From Bacteroidota bacterium (GTDB lineage: Bacteria > Bacteroidota > Bacteroidia > Chitinophagales > Chitinophagaceae), in contig JAEZIL010000263.1 of the NCBI GenBank assembly GCA_023436685.1, positions 1-9,461 on the forward strand: a DNA stretch of 9,461 nt, in the 5' to 3' direction. Below, one piece after another: positions 1 through 8,141 of this stretch. The notes below the pieces were generated by a model. The model was not told where the DNA came from, did not search any database, and worked only from the letters and a program-made list of their open reading frames with translations. The first letter of the stretch is position 1; every line of letters starts with the position of its first letter. The translations under genes and the position numbers were made by a program.

Positions 1-3
1 TCG

Positions 4-11
4 AACTTTTG
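4..11 (+). promoter_or_regulatory. Weak candidate -7 promoter element for the DUF5686 gene
   Basis: The bases AACTTTTG match the Bacteroidota -7 consensus TAnnTTTG at all defined positions but the first. The element lies 42 bases before the GTG start at 54. The matching -33 element (TTTG type) would fall outside the left edge, so it cannot be tested here. A one-mismatch hit to a short AT-rich motif is expected by chance fairly often, so this is only a pointer. Confidence 0.25.
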
Positions 12-53
12 CATGCTTTTTTTAAAACATAGAATAAAACGGGCCCGCCTGTT

Positions 54-2609
54 GTGAGATTTAAAATTGTGTTGAAGCCGCTTGTTATCATACTTTTTAG
101 TTGCTTAAGCTTATTGCCTGCTGCTAACGCCCAAGACCACAGCCTTGGCCCTGCTAAACAATTGCCCCGCAATAAGCATATAGTGAAGGGAATGGTATAC
201 GATAAACAGACCGGAGACCCGGTACCTTATGCAACTATATTGTTTCCGCATTCAATTATTGGTACTCTGAGCGATGATAATGGCAGCTATATACTAGGAT
301 ACGATGAGCCGGTAAACGATACCCTGAAGGCATATGCTATAGGATATAAGGAAGTAAATATTGTTATTCAACAATCAGACACGCCGCAGAACCTTAATAT
401 AACGCTGGAACCAGATGCACGTATGCTTAAAGAAGTAGTAGTGCGTGCGGGAGAAGATCCGGCCCTTAGGTTGATGCGCAAAGTAATAGCCGGTAAAAAA
501 AATAATTCGGCCGATAAGTTTGATAACTACAAGTACGAGAGCTATAGTAAGATAGAACTGGATCTGCTGCGCATTAGCAAAGAAGAATTTCAACAACTGC
601 CTATACCCTATATAAAGCACTTTAGCTACATATACGACAACCTGGATACTACTACCGGGCCCGAACCCTTTTTGCCGTTTTTCCTCATAGAAACTTTATC
701 TGATTACTACTATCAACGCAACCCTCAACTTACCAGGGAGTATATTAAAGCCAACCAGGTAACTGGTATCAATAATAAAAGTATAATCAAATACATGGGC
801 AAAATGTACTTGACCATAAATGCATACGATGACTACTGGCTTATTTTTGACACCAAGTTTGTTGCTCCTGCAAGTAATGCAGGCCCTGCTTTTTATAAGT
901 ATCGCATAAAGGACACCATACAAATAGACGGACACCGGATAATAAATATCGCCTACCGACCCTTGCGTACAGGTGAAAGTTGCTTAAGCGGTATATTGAG
1001 TATTGTTGACTCTTCTTATGCCTTGCAAAACGTAAGTGCAAAGATTTCCAAAGATGTAAATATAAACTGGGTGCGCGACCTCTCGTTTTCGCAGCAATTC
1101 AGTTTGCTGGGAGATACCACCTGGTTTTGCACCAAAGAAAATATGACAGCTGAACTGGAGGCAGGTAAGCTAATACCACAGTTTCCGGGTATAATTGTTC
1201 GTCGCAGCTTGTCGTATAAAGACATTGAGATAAACCGGGCAGCAATAAGTGATACATTTAAAAAGCCAGGTGCCGAAGTTATAGTATATGATTCTGCACA
1301 ACGAAGTGATGAGACTTTTTGGCAAACGGTAAGGCATGATGAACTGAGCCATAATGAGGCAGGGGTATATAAAATGTTTGATACTGTTCAGAACGATCCG
1401 GTTTATGTACGCTTTAAAAATCTGCTTGTTTTTCTAGCTACAGGTGTAAAGCAAATAGGGCCGGTAGAACTCGGCCCATATTGGAGTGTTTATAGCCGTA
1501 ACCGAATAGAAGGAAATCGTTTCCGTTTTTCTATGGGTACTACACCTAAGCTCTTCAAGAATATTTACCTGAATGGCTATATAGCATACGGCACCCGCGA
1601 TGAAAGATTTAAGTATAACATAGGAGGGTTTTGGCTATTAGATAGAAAACCACGAATGTATGTATTTGCTTCACGCACGCACGATATAGACCGTTCAATT
1701 ACTTACTACGACAATGTAGGTTTCGACAACCTCTTGAGTGTTTCCGTACGGCGCAAAGGCATACCCCGGAAATTTGTTTTTGCTGATGAAAGCCGTTTTG
1801 AATTTTATAAAGAATATATATCAGGGTTCAGCCATCTGCTTTCATTCATACACAGGAAATACGACCCCTACGAGCCACTGCCGTCCTATGCTATTTTTAA
1901 AAACGAAGAAGGCACGGCTAGCAATGTAGTAAGCACAACTGATATCGGGCTGAAGCTACGATATGCATATAAGGAGCGTTTTCTGGAAGGGAATTATTAC
2001 CGTGTAAGTTTAGGTAGTAAGTACCCCGTTGCAGAACTAAGAATAAACTTAGGAGTTAAAGGGTGGTTTCATAGCAGCTACCGGTACCAGAAAATAGCCT
2101 TTAATATTTCAGATGATATTAGAATAGCGCCATTGGGAGAGCTATATGTAAATGCATTTGCAGGTAAAATATACGGAACGCTGCCATATCCGTTATTAGA
2201 AATACACCCGGGCAATGAAACCTACGTCTATAATAAATATGCTTTTAGCCTGATGAACCAATATGAATTCATTAGCGACCAATACGCGGGCATTAATATA
2301 GAGCATTCAATAGGTGGGGGTATCTTTAATTATATACCGCTTGTAAAAAAACTAAAGCTTCGCCAGTTCTGGACGGCAAAGGGAATGATAGGAAGCCTTA
2401 ATGATAGCAATATTGCACTCAATTTAAATAAGGGTTACGCTTTCCGCAGATTGAATGGCCAACCCTATGTAGAAGTAGGTACAGGGATAGAAAATATACT
2501 ACGTGTATTTAGGGTAGACTTTATCTGGAGGGTAAACCCCCAAAGATTGCCAGGTGAAACCCAATCCAAATACTTTACTGTAATGGGAAGTTTTAAATTG
2601 GATTTTTAA
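54..2609 (+). CDS. DUF5686 outer-membrane protein with N-terminal carboxypeptidase-regulatory-like domain
   Basis: An 851-residue protein, apparently complete. Residues 1-27 form a signal peptide (basic start, hydrophobic run, LPAANAQ cleavage region). Residues about 42-118 are a CarboxypepD_reg-like beta-sandwich, as in SusC/TonB-dependent proteins, ending in a LKEVVVRAGEDPA stretch. From about 133 to the end it resembles DUF5686 (LMRKVIAGK, YESYSKIELDL), with an aromatic-rich C-terminal half and a terminal Phe (SFKLDF) that suggest an outer-membrane beta-barrel. The molecular function of the family is not known to me. The start is GTG: an in-frame TAG at 30-32 blocks any earlier start, and the first internal Met is residue 47, already inside the domain. 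GTG at 69 or TTG at 72 would also keep the signal peptide. No Shine-Dalgarno is seen, which is normal for Bacteroidota. Its stop interlocks with the stop of bcp on the other strand. Confidence 0.88.
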   Translation: MRFKIVLKPLVIILFSCLSLLPAANAQDHSLGPAKQLPRNKHIVKGMVYDKQTGDPVPYATILFPHSIIGTLSDDNGSYILGYDEPVNDTLKAYAIGYKEVNIVIQQSDTPQNLNITLEPDARMLKEVVVRAGEDPALRLMRKVIAGKKNNSADKFDNYKYESYSKIELDLLRISKEEFQQLPIPYIKHFSYIYDNLDTTTGPEPFLPFFLIETLSDYYYQRNPQLTREYIKANQVTGINNKSIIKYMGKMYLTINAYDDYWLIFDTKFVAPASNAGPAFYKYRIKDTIQIDGHRIINIAYRPLRTGESCLSGILSIVDSSYALQNVSAKISKDVNINWVRDLSFSQQFSLLGDTTWFCTKENMTAELEAGKLIPQFPGIIVRRSLSYKDIEINRAAISDTFKKPGAEVIVYDSAQRSDETFWQTVRHDELSHNEAGVYKMFDTVQNDPVYVRFKNLLVFLATGVKQIGPVELGPYWSVYSRNRIEGNRFRFSMGTTPKLFKNIYLNGYIAYGTRDERFKYNIGGFWLLDRKPRMYVFASRTHDIDRSITYYDNVGFDNLLSVSVRRKGIPRKFVFADESRFEFYKEYISGFSHLLSFIHRKYDPYEPLPSYAIFKNEEGTASNVVSTTDIGLKLRYAYKERFLEGNYYRVSLGSKYPVAELRINLGVKGWFHSSYRYQKIAFNISDDIRIAPLGELYVNAFAGKIYGTLPYPLLEIHPGNETYVYNKYAFSLMNQYEFISDQYAGINIEHSIGGGIFNYIPLVKKLKLRQFWTAKGMIGSLNDSNIALNLNKGYAFRRLNGQPYVEVGTGIENILRVFRVDFIWRVNPQRLPGETQSKYFTVMGSFKLDF

Positions 2610-3067
2610 ATTTTCCAGGCAGCCAATATTTGCTGCGCATGGTTCTTAGAACGTACTCCCTTTATAATATGCGCAATAGTACCATCCTCGTTAATTAGGA
2701 AAGTAGTGCGCTTTACACCCATAAATTTATGACCATATAAGTTTTTCTCACCCCACACACCATATTTATTGAGGATAGTATGCTTAGGATCGGCAAGCAT
2801 GGTGAAAGGCAGATCGAACTTTTGCTCGAACTTCTTATGTTTAGTTACATCATCCGGGCTTACGCCTATTACTGTTATGCCATGCTGCTGTAGCAATGCA
2901 TAATTATCGCGCAGGTTACAGGCTTCAATGGTACATGTAGGGGTGTCATCTTCCGGATAAAAGAATAATGCTACTTTCTTCCCTTTATAATCACTGAGAG
3001 AAACAATAGTATTATTTTGATCGGGTGCTTTGAACGCCGGAGCCTTACTTCCTGTTGTTAGTTCCAT
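2606..3067 (-). CDS. bcp: Thioredoxin-dependent thiol peroxidase, Bcp/PrxQ-type peroxiredoxin
   Basis: A 153-residue cytoplasmic protein that reduces hydrogen peroxide and organic hydroperoxides to water and alcohols, using thioredoxin as reductant. The length is normal for the Bcp family. The active site is in DTPTCTIEAC: Thr42 and the peroxidatic Cys45, with Cys50 in the position of the resolving cysteine of the E. coli enzyme, five residues on. Arg120 in GVKRTTFLI is in the place of the conserved catalytic arginine. FFYPEDDTP and VIGVSPD are also typical. There is no signal peptide. The ATG at 3067-3065 shares one base with the TAA of the M23 peptidase gene (TAATG), so translation is probably coupled to that gene. 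No separate promoter could be identified, as the upstream region is coding. Identification is by motif and is firm. Confidence 0.96.
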   Translation of the reverse strand: MELTTGSKAPAFKAPDQNNTIVSLSDYKGKKVALFFYPEDDTPTCTIEACNLRDNYALLQQHGITVIGVSPDDVTKHKKFEQKFDLPFTMLADPKHTILNKYGVWGEKNLYGHKFMGVKRTTFLINEDGTIAHIIKGVRSKNHAQQILAAWKI

Positions 3068-3069
3068 TA
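3065..3069 (-). other. TAATG stop/start overlap joining M23 peptidase to bcp
   Basis: Read on the minus strand, the TAA of the peptidase gene and the ATG of bcp share one A. Such overlaps usually mean termination-reinitiation by the same ribosome, so the two proteins are likely made from one mRNA. The overlap is seen directly; the coupling is inferred. Confidence 0.8.
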
Positions 3070-4797
3070 CCGCGTAAAAGTATAGCTTAATTTTTGTTCG
3101 TTATCATTTTCATCGCTGGCGGTTATTATCATTTTAATTTTCCCTTTAGGACAATGTTCATCAAACTCATAGAAGAAAGTGTTGCCACTTTGTTCAAAGC
3201 ATATCCATTCGCCATCAATCTCAGCATTAAACGATTTTACAGAAGTGATAGCATCCTTCACTGTGAAACTGATACGGTTCAGATTGGAGAAGTCAGTGCC
3301 TTTGGGTTTATCGGGCGTAATGGTTGGCGGCGTAACGTCGGCTATTAAGCGATAGTCACCAAACTCGCGCACTTTGGTTTTGTACCAGCCATTGTCATAC
3401 ATAGCAGCAGTACCCTTTTCACTTTTGCCATCGCTGTATATCAAAGCTATTTTATAGCGTTCTTTGAAAGGAATAGCTTTGTTAGGCCTTATACGTAAGA
3501 TAAAATAAGAGTGCATGGGTACATATGGCTTATGAATTGAAAACTTGTCGGAATAGCTGTTAGCATCAGGGGTTTGTTTAAAGTCAAGACAAAGACTTTC
3601 ATACAAGGCATCATCGGGCAACGTAAAAGAGATATTAGCATTGCCGTAGTTTTTTTCTTTAAAAACAGTAAGCTTATTTTCCTCGGGGCATTGTTGCTGT
3701 TCCTTTTTTTCTTCTGGTATGTATTTAATATGGTAATTTATAACAGCAGTATTTCCTGCCGCATCCATTAGTTTTATTTCTACCGGCTTGGCTTTAAGGT
3801 TTTTGCTGAATTCCAGTTTCCCATGTTCAGTATATTTTCTGTAATAAGTATTATAGCTGTAAATGGTATCAAGGCGGTTACCGTCCATCTGAAACAAACA
3901 TTGGATCCACTCACCTGTTAGCTGTTTGCTTTTGTAATCGGCAAAAGCATTTACATATCGGGTTACGTCATATCCAATATCATCAAGCGTTATTTTTATG
4001 AAGTTGGTTTTCTCCATATTCAACTCAGCAGTATAAAAGTTAAGTGTATTATCACTTCCATTCATATAATCATTCACAACTACCCCTACCCCTATCTGAT
4101 CATTATTTACAATAATGGTATCGGTATTAGGAACATAAGAATCTCCCTTCTTAGTAAGAGGAAACATACGTGGATTCTGCTCATAAATTCCTTTACTCAT
4201 GTCGTATAAAGCAAGTTGGGTAGGCTTTGGAGCGATGTCATCTTTTATGTCAAACCCAAAAAGCTGAGGATTTAGCGGGTGCTCTGATTGTGTATTACGT
4301 ATCTCAAAATGCAAATGTGGTGCATAAGAGTTGCCCGTGTTGCCCGAGAGAGCTATTTGGTCACCTTTTTTTACAGGGAATTGATCTGGAGGGCAAGTAA
4401 TATCCAGCAACCAGCTTTTATTTTTATACTGTTGTTCTACTGCATACTTCTGTATAGGTGCCGCAAATTTGTTCAAATGTGCATATACGGTAGTATAGCC
4501 ATTAGGATGGGTTATGTACAATGCATGGCCAAACCCTGCTTTTTCAAGTTTTATTCTCGATACATACCCTTCAGCAGCAGCATAAACAGGCATGTTTTCT
4601 TTTCCCTGAGTCTTTATATCTATCCCGCTATGAAAATGCCCCGGCCTGCATTCACCAAAATTGCCGGCTAAAACCATAGGGATATCTACCGGATTGCGGA
4701 AGTAGCCCTGGGGGTAACCTTTAATATTTTGTGCGTTTATAGAAAGGATAGAACAAAAGCTAAGCGCTAATAAACTGAGGTATTTAGTTACAGGCAT
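3067..4797 (-). CDS. Secreted M23 family (LytM-type) peptidoglycan peptidase
   Basis: A zinc metallopeptidase expected to cleave peptidoglycan cross-links in the periplasm. The open frame runs up to an ATG at 4827 (586 residues). I prefer the ATG at 4797 (residue 11 of that frame, 576 residues), because it gives a compact signal peptide MPVTKYLSLLALSFCSILS ending near INAQ; the longer start is not excluded. In long-frame numbering, the M23 domain spans about 60-180: His66 and Asp70 (HFHSGID, the HxxxD ligands), His117 in VYAHL, then His171 and His173 in HLHFEI. All metal and catalytic positions are intact, so it should be active, unlike degenerate EnvC/NlpD types. Residues 181-495 are beta-rich and unassigned; about 495-586 looks like an Ig-like domain (ADVTPPTITPD opening). 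It is first in a unit with bcp. No clear promoter is visible upstream. Confidence 0.92.
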   Translation of the reverse strand: MPVTKYLSLLALSFCSILSINAQNIKGYPQGYFRNPVDIPMVLAGNFGECRPGHFHSGIDIKTQGKENMPVYAAAEGYVSRIKLEKAGFGHALYITHPNGYTTVYAHLNKFAAPIQKYAVEQQYKNKSWLLDITCPPDQFPVKKGDQIALSGNTGNSYAPHLHFEIRNTQSEHPLNPQLFGFDIKDDIAPKPTQLALYDMSKGIYEQNPRMFPLTKKGDSYVPNTDTIIVNNDQIGVGVVVNDYMNGSDNTLNFYTAELNMEKTNFIKITLDDIGYDVTRYVNAFADYKSKQLTGEWIQCLFQMDGNRLDTIYSYNTYYRKYTEHGKLEFSKNLKAKPVEIKLMDAAGNTAVINYHIKYIPEEKKEQQQCPEENKLTVFKEKNYGNANISFTLPDDALYESLCLDFKQTPDANSYSDKFSIHKPYVPMHSYFILRIRPNKAIPFKERYKIALIYSDGKSEKGTAAMYDNGWYKTKVREFGDYRLIADVTPPTITPDKPKGTDFSNLNRISFTVKDAITSVKSFNAEIDGEWICFEQSGNTFFYEFDEHCPKGKIKMIITASDENDNEQKLSYTFTR

Positions 4798-4905
4798 AAA
4801 TGCAAAATAATGACAATGCTTGTACATAAGAAGAAGGTAATGTTAAAATTGACGATGCCTGGTACATCTATATGGCACAAGGTGTTTCACAATAGAAATA
4901 AGGTG

Positions 4906-4913
4906 TAGTTTTG
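4906..4913 (+). promoter_or_regulatory. Candidate -7 promoter element for the 52-residue membrane protein
   Basis: TAGTTTTG is a perfect match to the Bacteroidota -7 consensus TAnnTTTG. It sits 28 bases before the ATG at 4942, which would leave a leader of roughly 20 bases. An imperfect -33 element, TTTC in place of TTTG, lies at 4885-4888 with a 17-base spacer, slightly shorter than usual. It lies in the non-coding gap between two divergent genes, where a promoter is needed. No equally good element is visible for the peptidase gene on the other strand. Confidence 0.45.
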
Positions 4914-4941
4914 CGCTGCAATAGCATTATCTATTCCCCTC

Positions 4942-5100
4942 ATGGATAATAATCAAGATATCAGCAATAAGAAGCAAAGTAAATTGGCAACATGGCTAAA
5001 GCGAATGGGATGGGCCGGTTTTCTTTTTTTTCTGATAAAGGGGCTTGTTTGGCTGGTTGTATTCTACGGTGGCCTGCGGTTATTTGGCTGCGAGGGTTAA
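4942..5100 (+). CDS. Small hydrophobic membrane protein (52 residues), function unknown
   Basis: ATG at 4942 opens a 52-codon frame ending in TAA at 5098-5100. The first 21 residues are polar and charged (MDNNQDISNKKQSK, then WLKR). Residues about 24-48 are strongly hydrophobic (WAGFLFFLIKGLVWLVVFY) with a central Lys33, followed by GGLRLFGCEG. This reads as one membrane segment with a buried or snorkelling lysine, cytoplasmic N-terminus by the positive-inside rule, and a Cys50 near the end. I recall similar short KRxGWAGFLFFLIKGL-type proteins in Bacteroidota, sometimes mislabelled alanyl-tRNA synthetase; that is memory, not checked, and this protein has no synthetase features. Support for it being real: a promoter-like element upstream, a coding-like composition with a clean charge/hydrophobic layout, and a stop that interlocks with recO exactly as the other convergent genes here do. 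Confidence 0.75.
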   Translation: MDNNQDISNKKQSKLATWLKRMGWAGFLFFLIKGLVWLVVFYGGLRLFGCEG

Positions 5101-5831
5101 TGTAAAATTGTACGAAGTACTTCAAGCGATTTTAAAGTACCCATATGCTGCGTATGGCGGCGTATAAATTCCAGATACCAGTCTAGGAGCCTGTTTCTCA
5201 GTCCCGCGTTTAATTCGATATCCTTCAGATTTTTTATATCATTTAACGAAAGAAACTTGTCCAGCACCAGCGCGTCATCTTTAGAAAGAGTTGCGTATTG
5301 GGGAGGAGGGTTTTGGGTAAAAGCACCTGCTTCAAGATCAACATAAGGTGTAACATCGGAATAATGCCCAATGATCTTATATCCTAATAAGAAGCTACAC
5401 TGCAGTATAAAGTATAATGGGTAATTAGCAACATCTTCTGCAGGTGCTTTGTCCAGCGCACAACAATATTCAAATACAAGGTCAAACAGGTCAGGCATTG
5501 GTGCATGTTCAGGTAACAGGCGCAACAGAAACTCTACTGAAAAAAGTGCAATACTGTTTTTAATTATTTCTTCCTGCAAGCTGTTATAGATATATGCAGA
5601 TTGAAACTCGCGTAGGCGTTGCAGGTTTTGCTGAGGTTTGTAATAAATAGTGAGTTCTAATAAGGCAGCAGGCTGTAGGAGGCCTGCACGTTGATACTTT
5701 GCCCTGGCATTGCGCACACCCTGTACAATGTAAGATTGTACCCCATATGTTTCTGTAAAAAAGCTGCATATCAGGCTGGTTTCGCCATACTTCACGGAGC
5801 GCAGCAGTATACCTCGTGTTATTTGCAACAT
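5097..5831 (-). CDS. recO: DNA repair protein RecO
   Basis: A 244-residue cytoplasmic protein of normal RecO length. RecO binds single-stranded DNA and SSB and, with RecR, loads RecA onto gaps in the RecF pathway of recombinational repair. The opening (ITRGILLRSVKYGETSLICSFFTETYG) is the family's N-terminal OB-fold, about residues 1-80, with the typical GVRNARAKYQRAGLLQP stretch following; the remainder is the helical C-terminal domain. Cysteines occur only at 22, 123, 124 and 145, so the four-Cys zinc site of some RecO proteins is absent; its usual place is taken by YVDLEAGAFTQNPP (about 163-176), which fits the metal-free branch. The ATG shares one base with the stop of the upstream porZ-like gene. 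The stop interlocks with that of the 52-residue protein. Confidence 0.95.
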   Translation of the reverse strand: MLQITRGILLRSVKYGETSLICSFFTETYGVQSYIVQGVRNARAKYQRAGLLQPAALLELTIYYKPQQNLQRLREFQSAYIYNSLQEEIIKNSIALFSVEFLLRLLPEHAPMPDLFDLVFEYCCALDKAPAEDVANYPLYFILQCSFLLGYKIIGHYSDVTPYVDLEAGAFTQNPPPQYATLSKDDALVLDKFLSLNDIKNLKDIELNAGLRNRLLDWYLEFIRRHTQHMGTLKSLEVLRTILH

Positions 5832-5833
5832 TA
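5829..5833 (-). other. TAATG stop/start overlap joining porZ to recO
   Basis: On the minus strand the TAA of the porZ-like gene and the ATG of recO share one A, the same arrangement as at the peptidase-bcp junction. This implies a single transcript and probable translational coupling, making RecO output depend on translation of a surface secretion protein. The overlap is seen; the coupling is inferred. Confidence 0.8.
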
Positions 5834-8125
5834 TTCCATAAATACCATTTTCCCGGTATGTGTTTGAGATCCGTCTCTGTTACTAACAAATATGAGATAA
5901 ACGCCCGATTGAGGACGGCGACCAGTATAATCTAAGCCATTCCATACCGCCTGGCCTCCTAGTGCTGTAGTACGATAGATCAATTGCCCCGATATATCGG
6001 TAATACGAACATCAGCATTTTCAACCAAGCCTTTTATAGCAATAGTACCTTTATATCCTGATGGAACAGGATTGGGATAACTCACTATATTATCATTGTT
6101 CTTTGTTCCACCATCCACTGCAGTGCCGCGGTAGCTCATCAGTCCTTTGTCGGTAGCTATATATACATCGCCTGTTATAGGGTCTACCGTTATTTTCTGT
6201 ATAACATTTGAAAGTAGCGGGCTATTTTCTGCGGTAAACCTCAATATTATTTCATCACCGTCCGGAGATATTAACCATACACCATTATTTGTACCTATCC
6301 ACTTACGATTTGCACCATCCACCGCAATGGCACGTACTTGCTCATTGGCGAATAAATAACCGGCAAAATCGTCGTACTGAACAATACGCATTTCTGCCTC
6401 ACATCTCCTCTCCAGTACCTGGTTGGGGCAGCTCACTATGCCTATACCGTTAGCGGTACCAATCCATATAGTTCCGGTTTTGTCTTTGGCAATACTGAAG
6501 ACCTCATTATCGGGCAGGCCTCCAATGCCTTTACCTGAAAGAAGGTTAAGATACTTGTCATCATTACGGTTTTCAATAGTACCTCCATCGTCATAAACTA
6601 TTACACCGCCACCCAACGGTGCTATATACCATTTCAGGTCATTATCATCTATAATTATATTTGCTGCTGAGTGAAGAATAGGTCTGATAGGGGGCACTTC
6701 GAATTCATACCAGTTGCCTTCCCTGGTGCGTACTGCCAGCTCCTTATCTCCGCCAAACATAGTTATCCAAAGATTGCCGGCATTGTCGAATGCTAAACCA
6801 CTTGCAAGATATTTTCCCCGAGCTGTGTAAGAGTCATCGAGTATGGAGTTTTGTTTGTATAATTCTGTAGTCCCGTCTGCTTTTAATACAAATAAGCCAC
6901 TACCATACGATGCAGCATATACATTGTTATCGGGCCCTTTTATAATTCTGATAAAATCTAAGATCGTATCGCCGAAGGGGCGATAGTCATATAGTTTATA
7001 TTGTGTCCATTTATCGCTGTTATAACTGGAAAAACCATCGGGGCGGTTGTTGAATATCCATTTTTCGTTGTATCCGCCGTGTGCTACCCATACCTCTTTG
7101 TTATATGCATATACATCGTATGTGGCGCTTGATGCAGGGCCTTGTGGTTTGTCTAAGCCATAGCCTTCACCAGCGTTACCCTGCCGGATAATTAAACCTT
7201 TTATTCTATCTGATATAAGTATTGTTCCATTCAATAAGTCAGCAACCTGAACAGGGTGCCCATTAACTTTAGCAGAATCGACCAGCTGATTATCTAGGTT
7301 AAATTTTTTAACCTTACCCGTATAATCTGAATAAGTTTCGCTTAGCCATACTCCATCGTTTCCAACATCAAGATGGCTGGTATTGGTATCGGAAGAGTAA
7401 ATAGGTATGGCGATATCATTTTCAACAGCGTATAGCGTATCGGGGCCAGCAACAAACACCTTTCCGGCGCATGAAGCAATATAACGGAAATCGCGTGGGC
7501 CCGTAATGGTAGCCCAGCTTGAAAAATCTTGCAGGTTGATACTGTTTTTATTGGCTTTATAAAGCCCTGATGGTGTGGCAGCGTAAATATTGTTACCTGC
7601 TATAGTAACACCCTTAATAGGTATGAGTTGATTATCCTTAGAGAAGGTATAAGTTTCTTTAACTTCTTTTTTTTCAAGGTTGATAACCATTATCCCGGCA
7701 TCTGTACTCACGTATGCCAGGCCATCATTTGTAAGTATATGATTAATGGTTTTACTGCCTGTTACCGGTTTTAGCTTCAGATCCGGCAGGTTATAAAAAC
7801 TGCCCTCCTTAAAAAGGTCAATATTACTATTACTATAGCCAATAACTACAGTTTGGGTAATAGTGTCGTAGGCAACATAAGACATTCCCACGTCAGACAT
7901 GCCCTCTACCTTGCTGTAGGGCGTAATCTCTTTAGCTGCGGTGTTATTTGTATAAAAGCTTTGTGGCGTAGCTACAAAAGCAGTTACACCATCGGTGGCT
8001 ACGCATATTGCTTCGTTGTATGGTAAATGCGACCGCCAATAACCAATTGGCCTATCTTGAGCCAGTAGCGATGTGGTGGTTAACAGGGAAAAGGATAATA
8101 GAGAAAAAAGACGGCTTATTTTCAT
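5831..8125 (-). CDS. porZ: PorZ-like type IX secretion component: beta-propeller protein with type A sorting domain
   Basis: A 764-residue exported protein. Residues 1-23 are a signal peptide (ends SLLAQ). Two beta-propeller regions follow. The N-terminal one (from about residue 27, GYWRSHLPYNEAICVATDG) is of the PorZ type. The second carries two-component-regulator-like blades, for example WIGTANG near 554, WIGTNNGVWLISPDG near 609 and YIATDKGLMSYRG near 655; FAGYLFANEQ and IAVDGANRKW are characteristic of PorZ relatives. Residues 676-764 form a T9SS type A C-terminal domain (YPNP at 683-686, VRITDISGQLIYR, SGVYLIFV, GKMVFME). In Porphyromonas gingivalis, PorZ (about the same length and layout) sits on the surface in the PorU-PorV-PorQ attachment complex and supplies anionic LPS to the PorU sortase. 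The alternative is a generic propeller T9SS cargo, but domain order and full-length match favour PorZ. It leads a unit with recO. Confidence 0.83.
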   Translation of the reverse strand: MKISRLFSLLSFSLLTTTSLLAQDRPIGYWRSHLPYNEAICVATDGVTAFVATPQSFYTNNTAAKEITPYSKVEGMSDVGMSYVAYDTITQTVVIGYSNSNIDLFKEGSFYNLPDLKLKPVTGSKTINHILTNDGLAYVSTDAGIMVINLEKKEVKETYTFSKDNQLIPIKGVTIAGNNIYAATPSGLYKANKNSINLQDFSSWATITGPRDFRYIASCAGKVFVAGPDTLYAVENDIAIPIYSSDTNTSHLDVGNDGVWLSETYSDYTGKVKKFNLDNQLVDSAKVNGHPVQVADLLNGTILISDRIKGLIIRQGNAGEGYGLDKPQGPASSATYDVYAYNKEVWVAHGGYNEKWIFNNRPDGFSSYNSDKWTQYKLYDYRPFGDTILDFIRIIKGPDNNVYAASYGSGLFVLKADGTTELYKQNSILDDSYTARGKYLASGLAFDNAGNLWITMFGGDKELAVRTREGNWYEFEVPPIRPILHSAANIIIDDNDLKWYIAPLGGGVIVYDDGGTIENRNDDKYLNLLSGKGIGGLPDNEVFSIAKDKTGTIWIGTANGIGIVSCPNQVLERRCEAEMRIVQYDDFAGYLFANEQVRAIAVDGANRKWIGTNNGVWLISPDGDEIILRFTAENSPLLSNVIQKITVDPITGDVYIATDKGLMSYRGTAVDGGTKNNDNIVSYPNPVPSGYKGTIAIKGLVENADVRITDISGQLIYRTTALGGQAVWNGLDYTGRRPQSGVYLIFVSNRDGSQTHTGKMVFME

Positions 8126-8141
8126 AATATACTGCTACATT

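Noticed and set aside
2586..2616. Imperfect AT-rich inverted repeat (arms 2586-2596 and 2606-2616) around the DUF5686/bcp stop codons, as a bidirectional terminator
   Set aside because: The stem has a mismatch and a G-T pair, is mostly A-T, and has no T-run after either arm. It could be chance in AT-rich coding ends.
1..2825. Twelve-base repeat TCGAACTTTTGC at 1-12 and again at 2814-2825
   Set aside because: A few identical 12-mers are expected by chance in a window of this size. The second copy is inside bcp and codes for conserved residues.
4288..4671. A 127-codon plus-strand frame opposite the M23 catalytic domain
   Set aside because: It is the antisense of the conserved HxxxD and HLHFEI coding region; the cysteine-rich, motif-free translation is typical of a shadow frame.
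5113..5145. Small inverted repeat GTACTT...AAGTAC near the end of recO as a terminator
   Set aside because: The stem is only six pairs, lies inside coding sequence and is not followed by a T-run.
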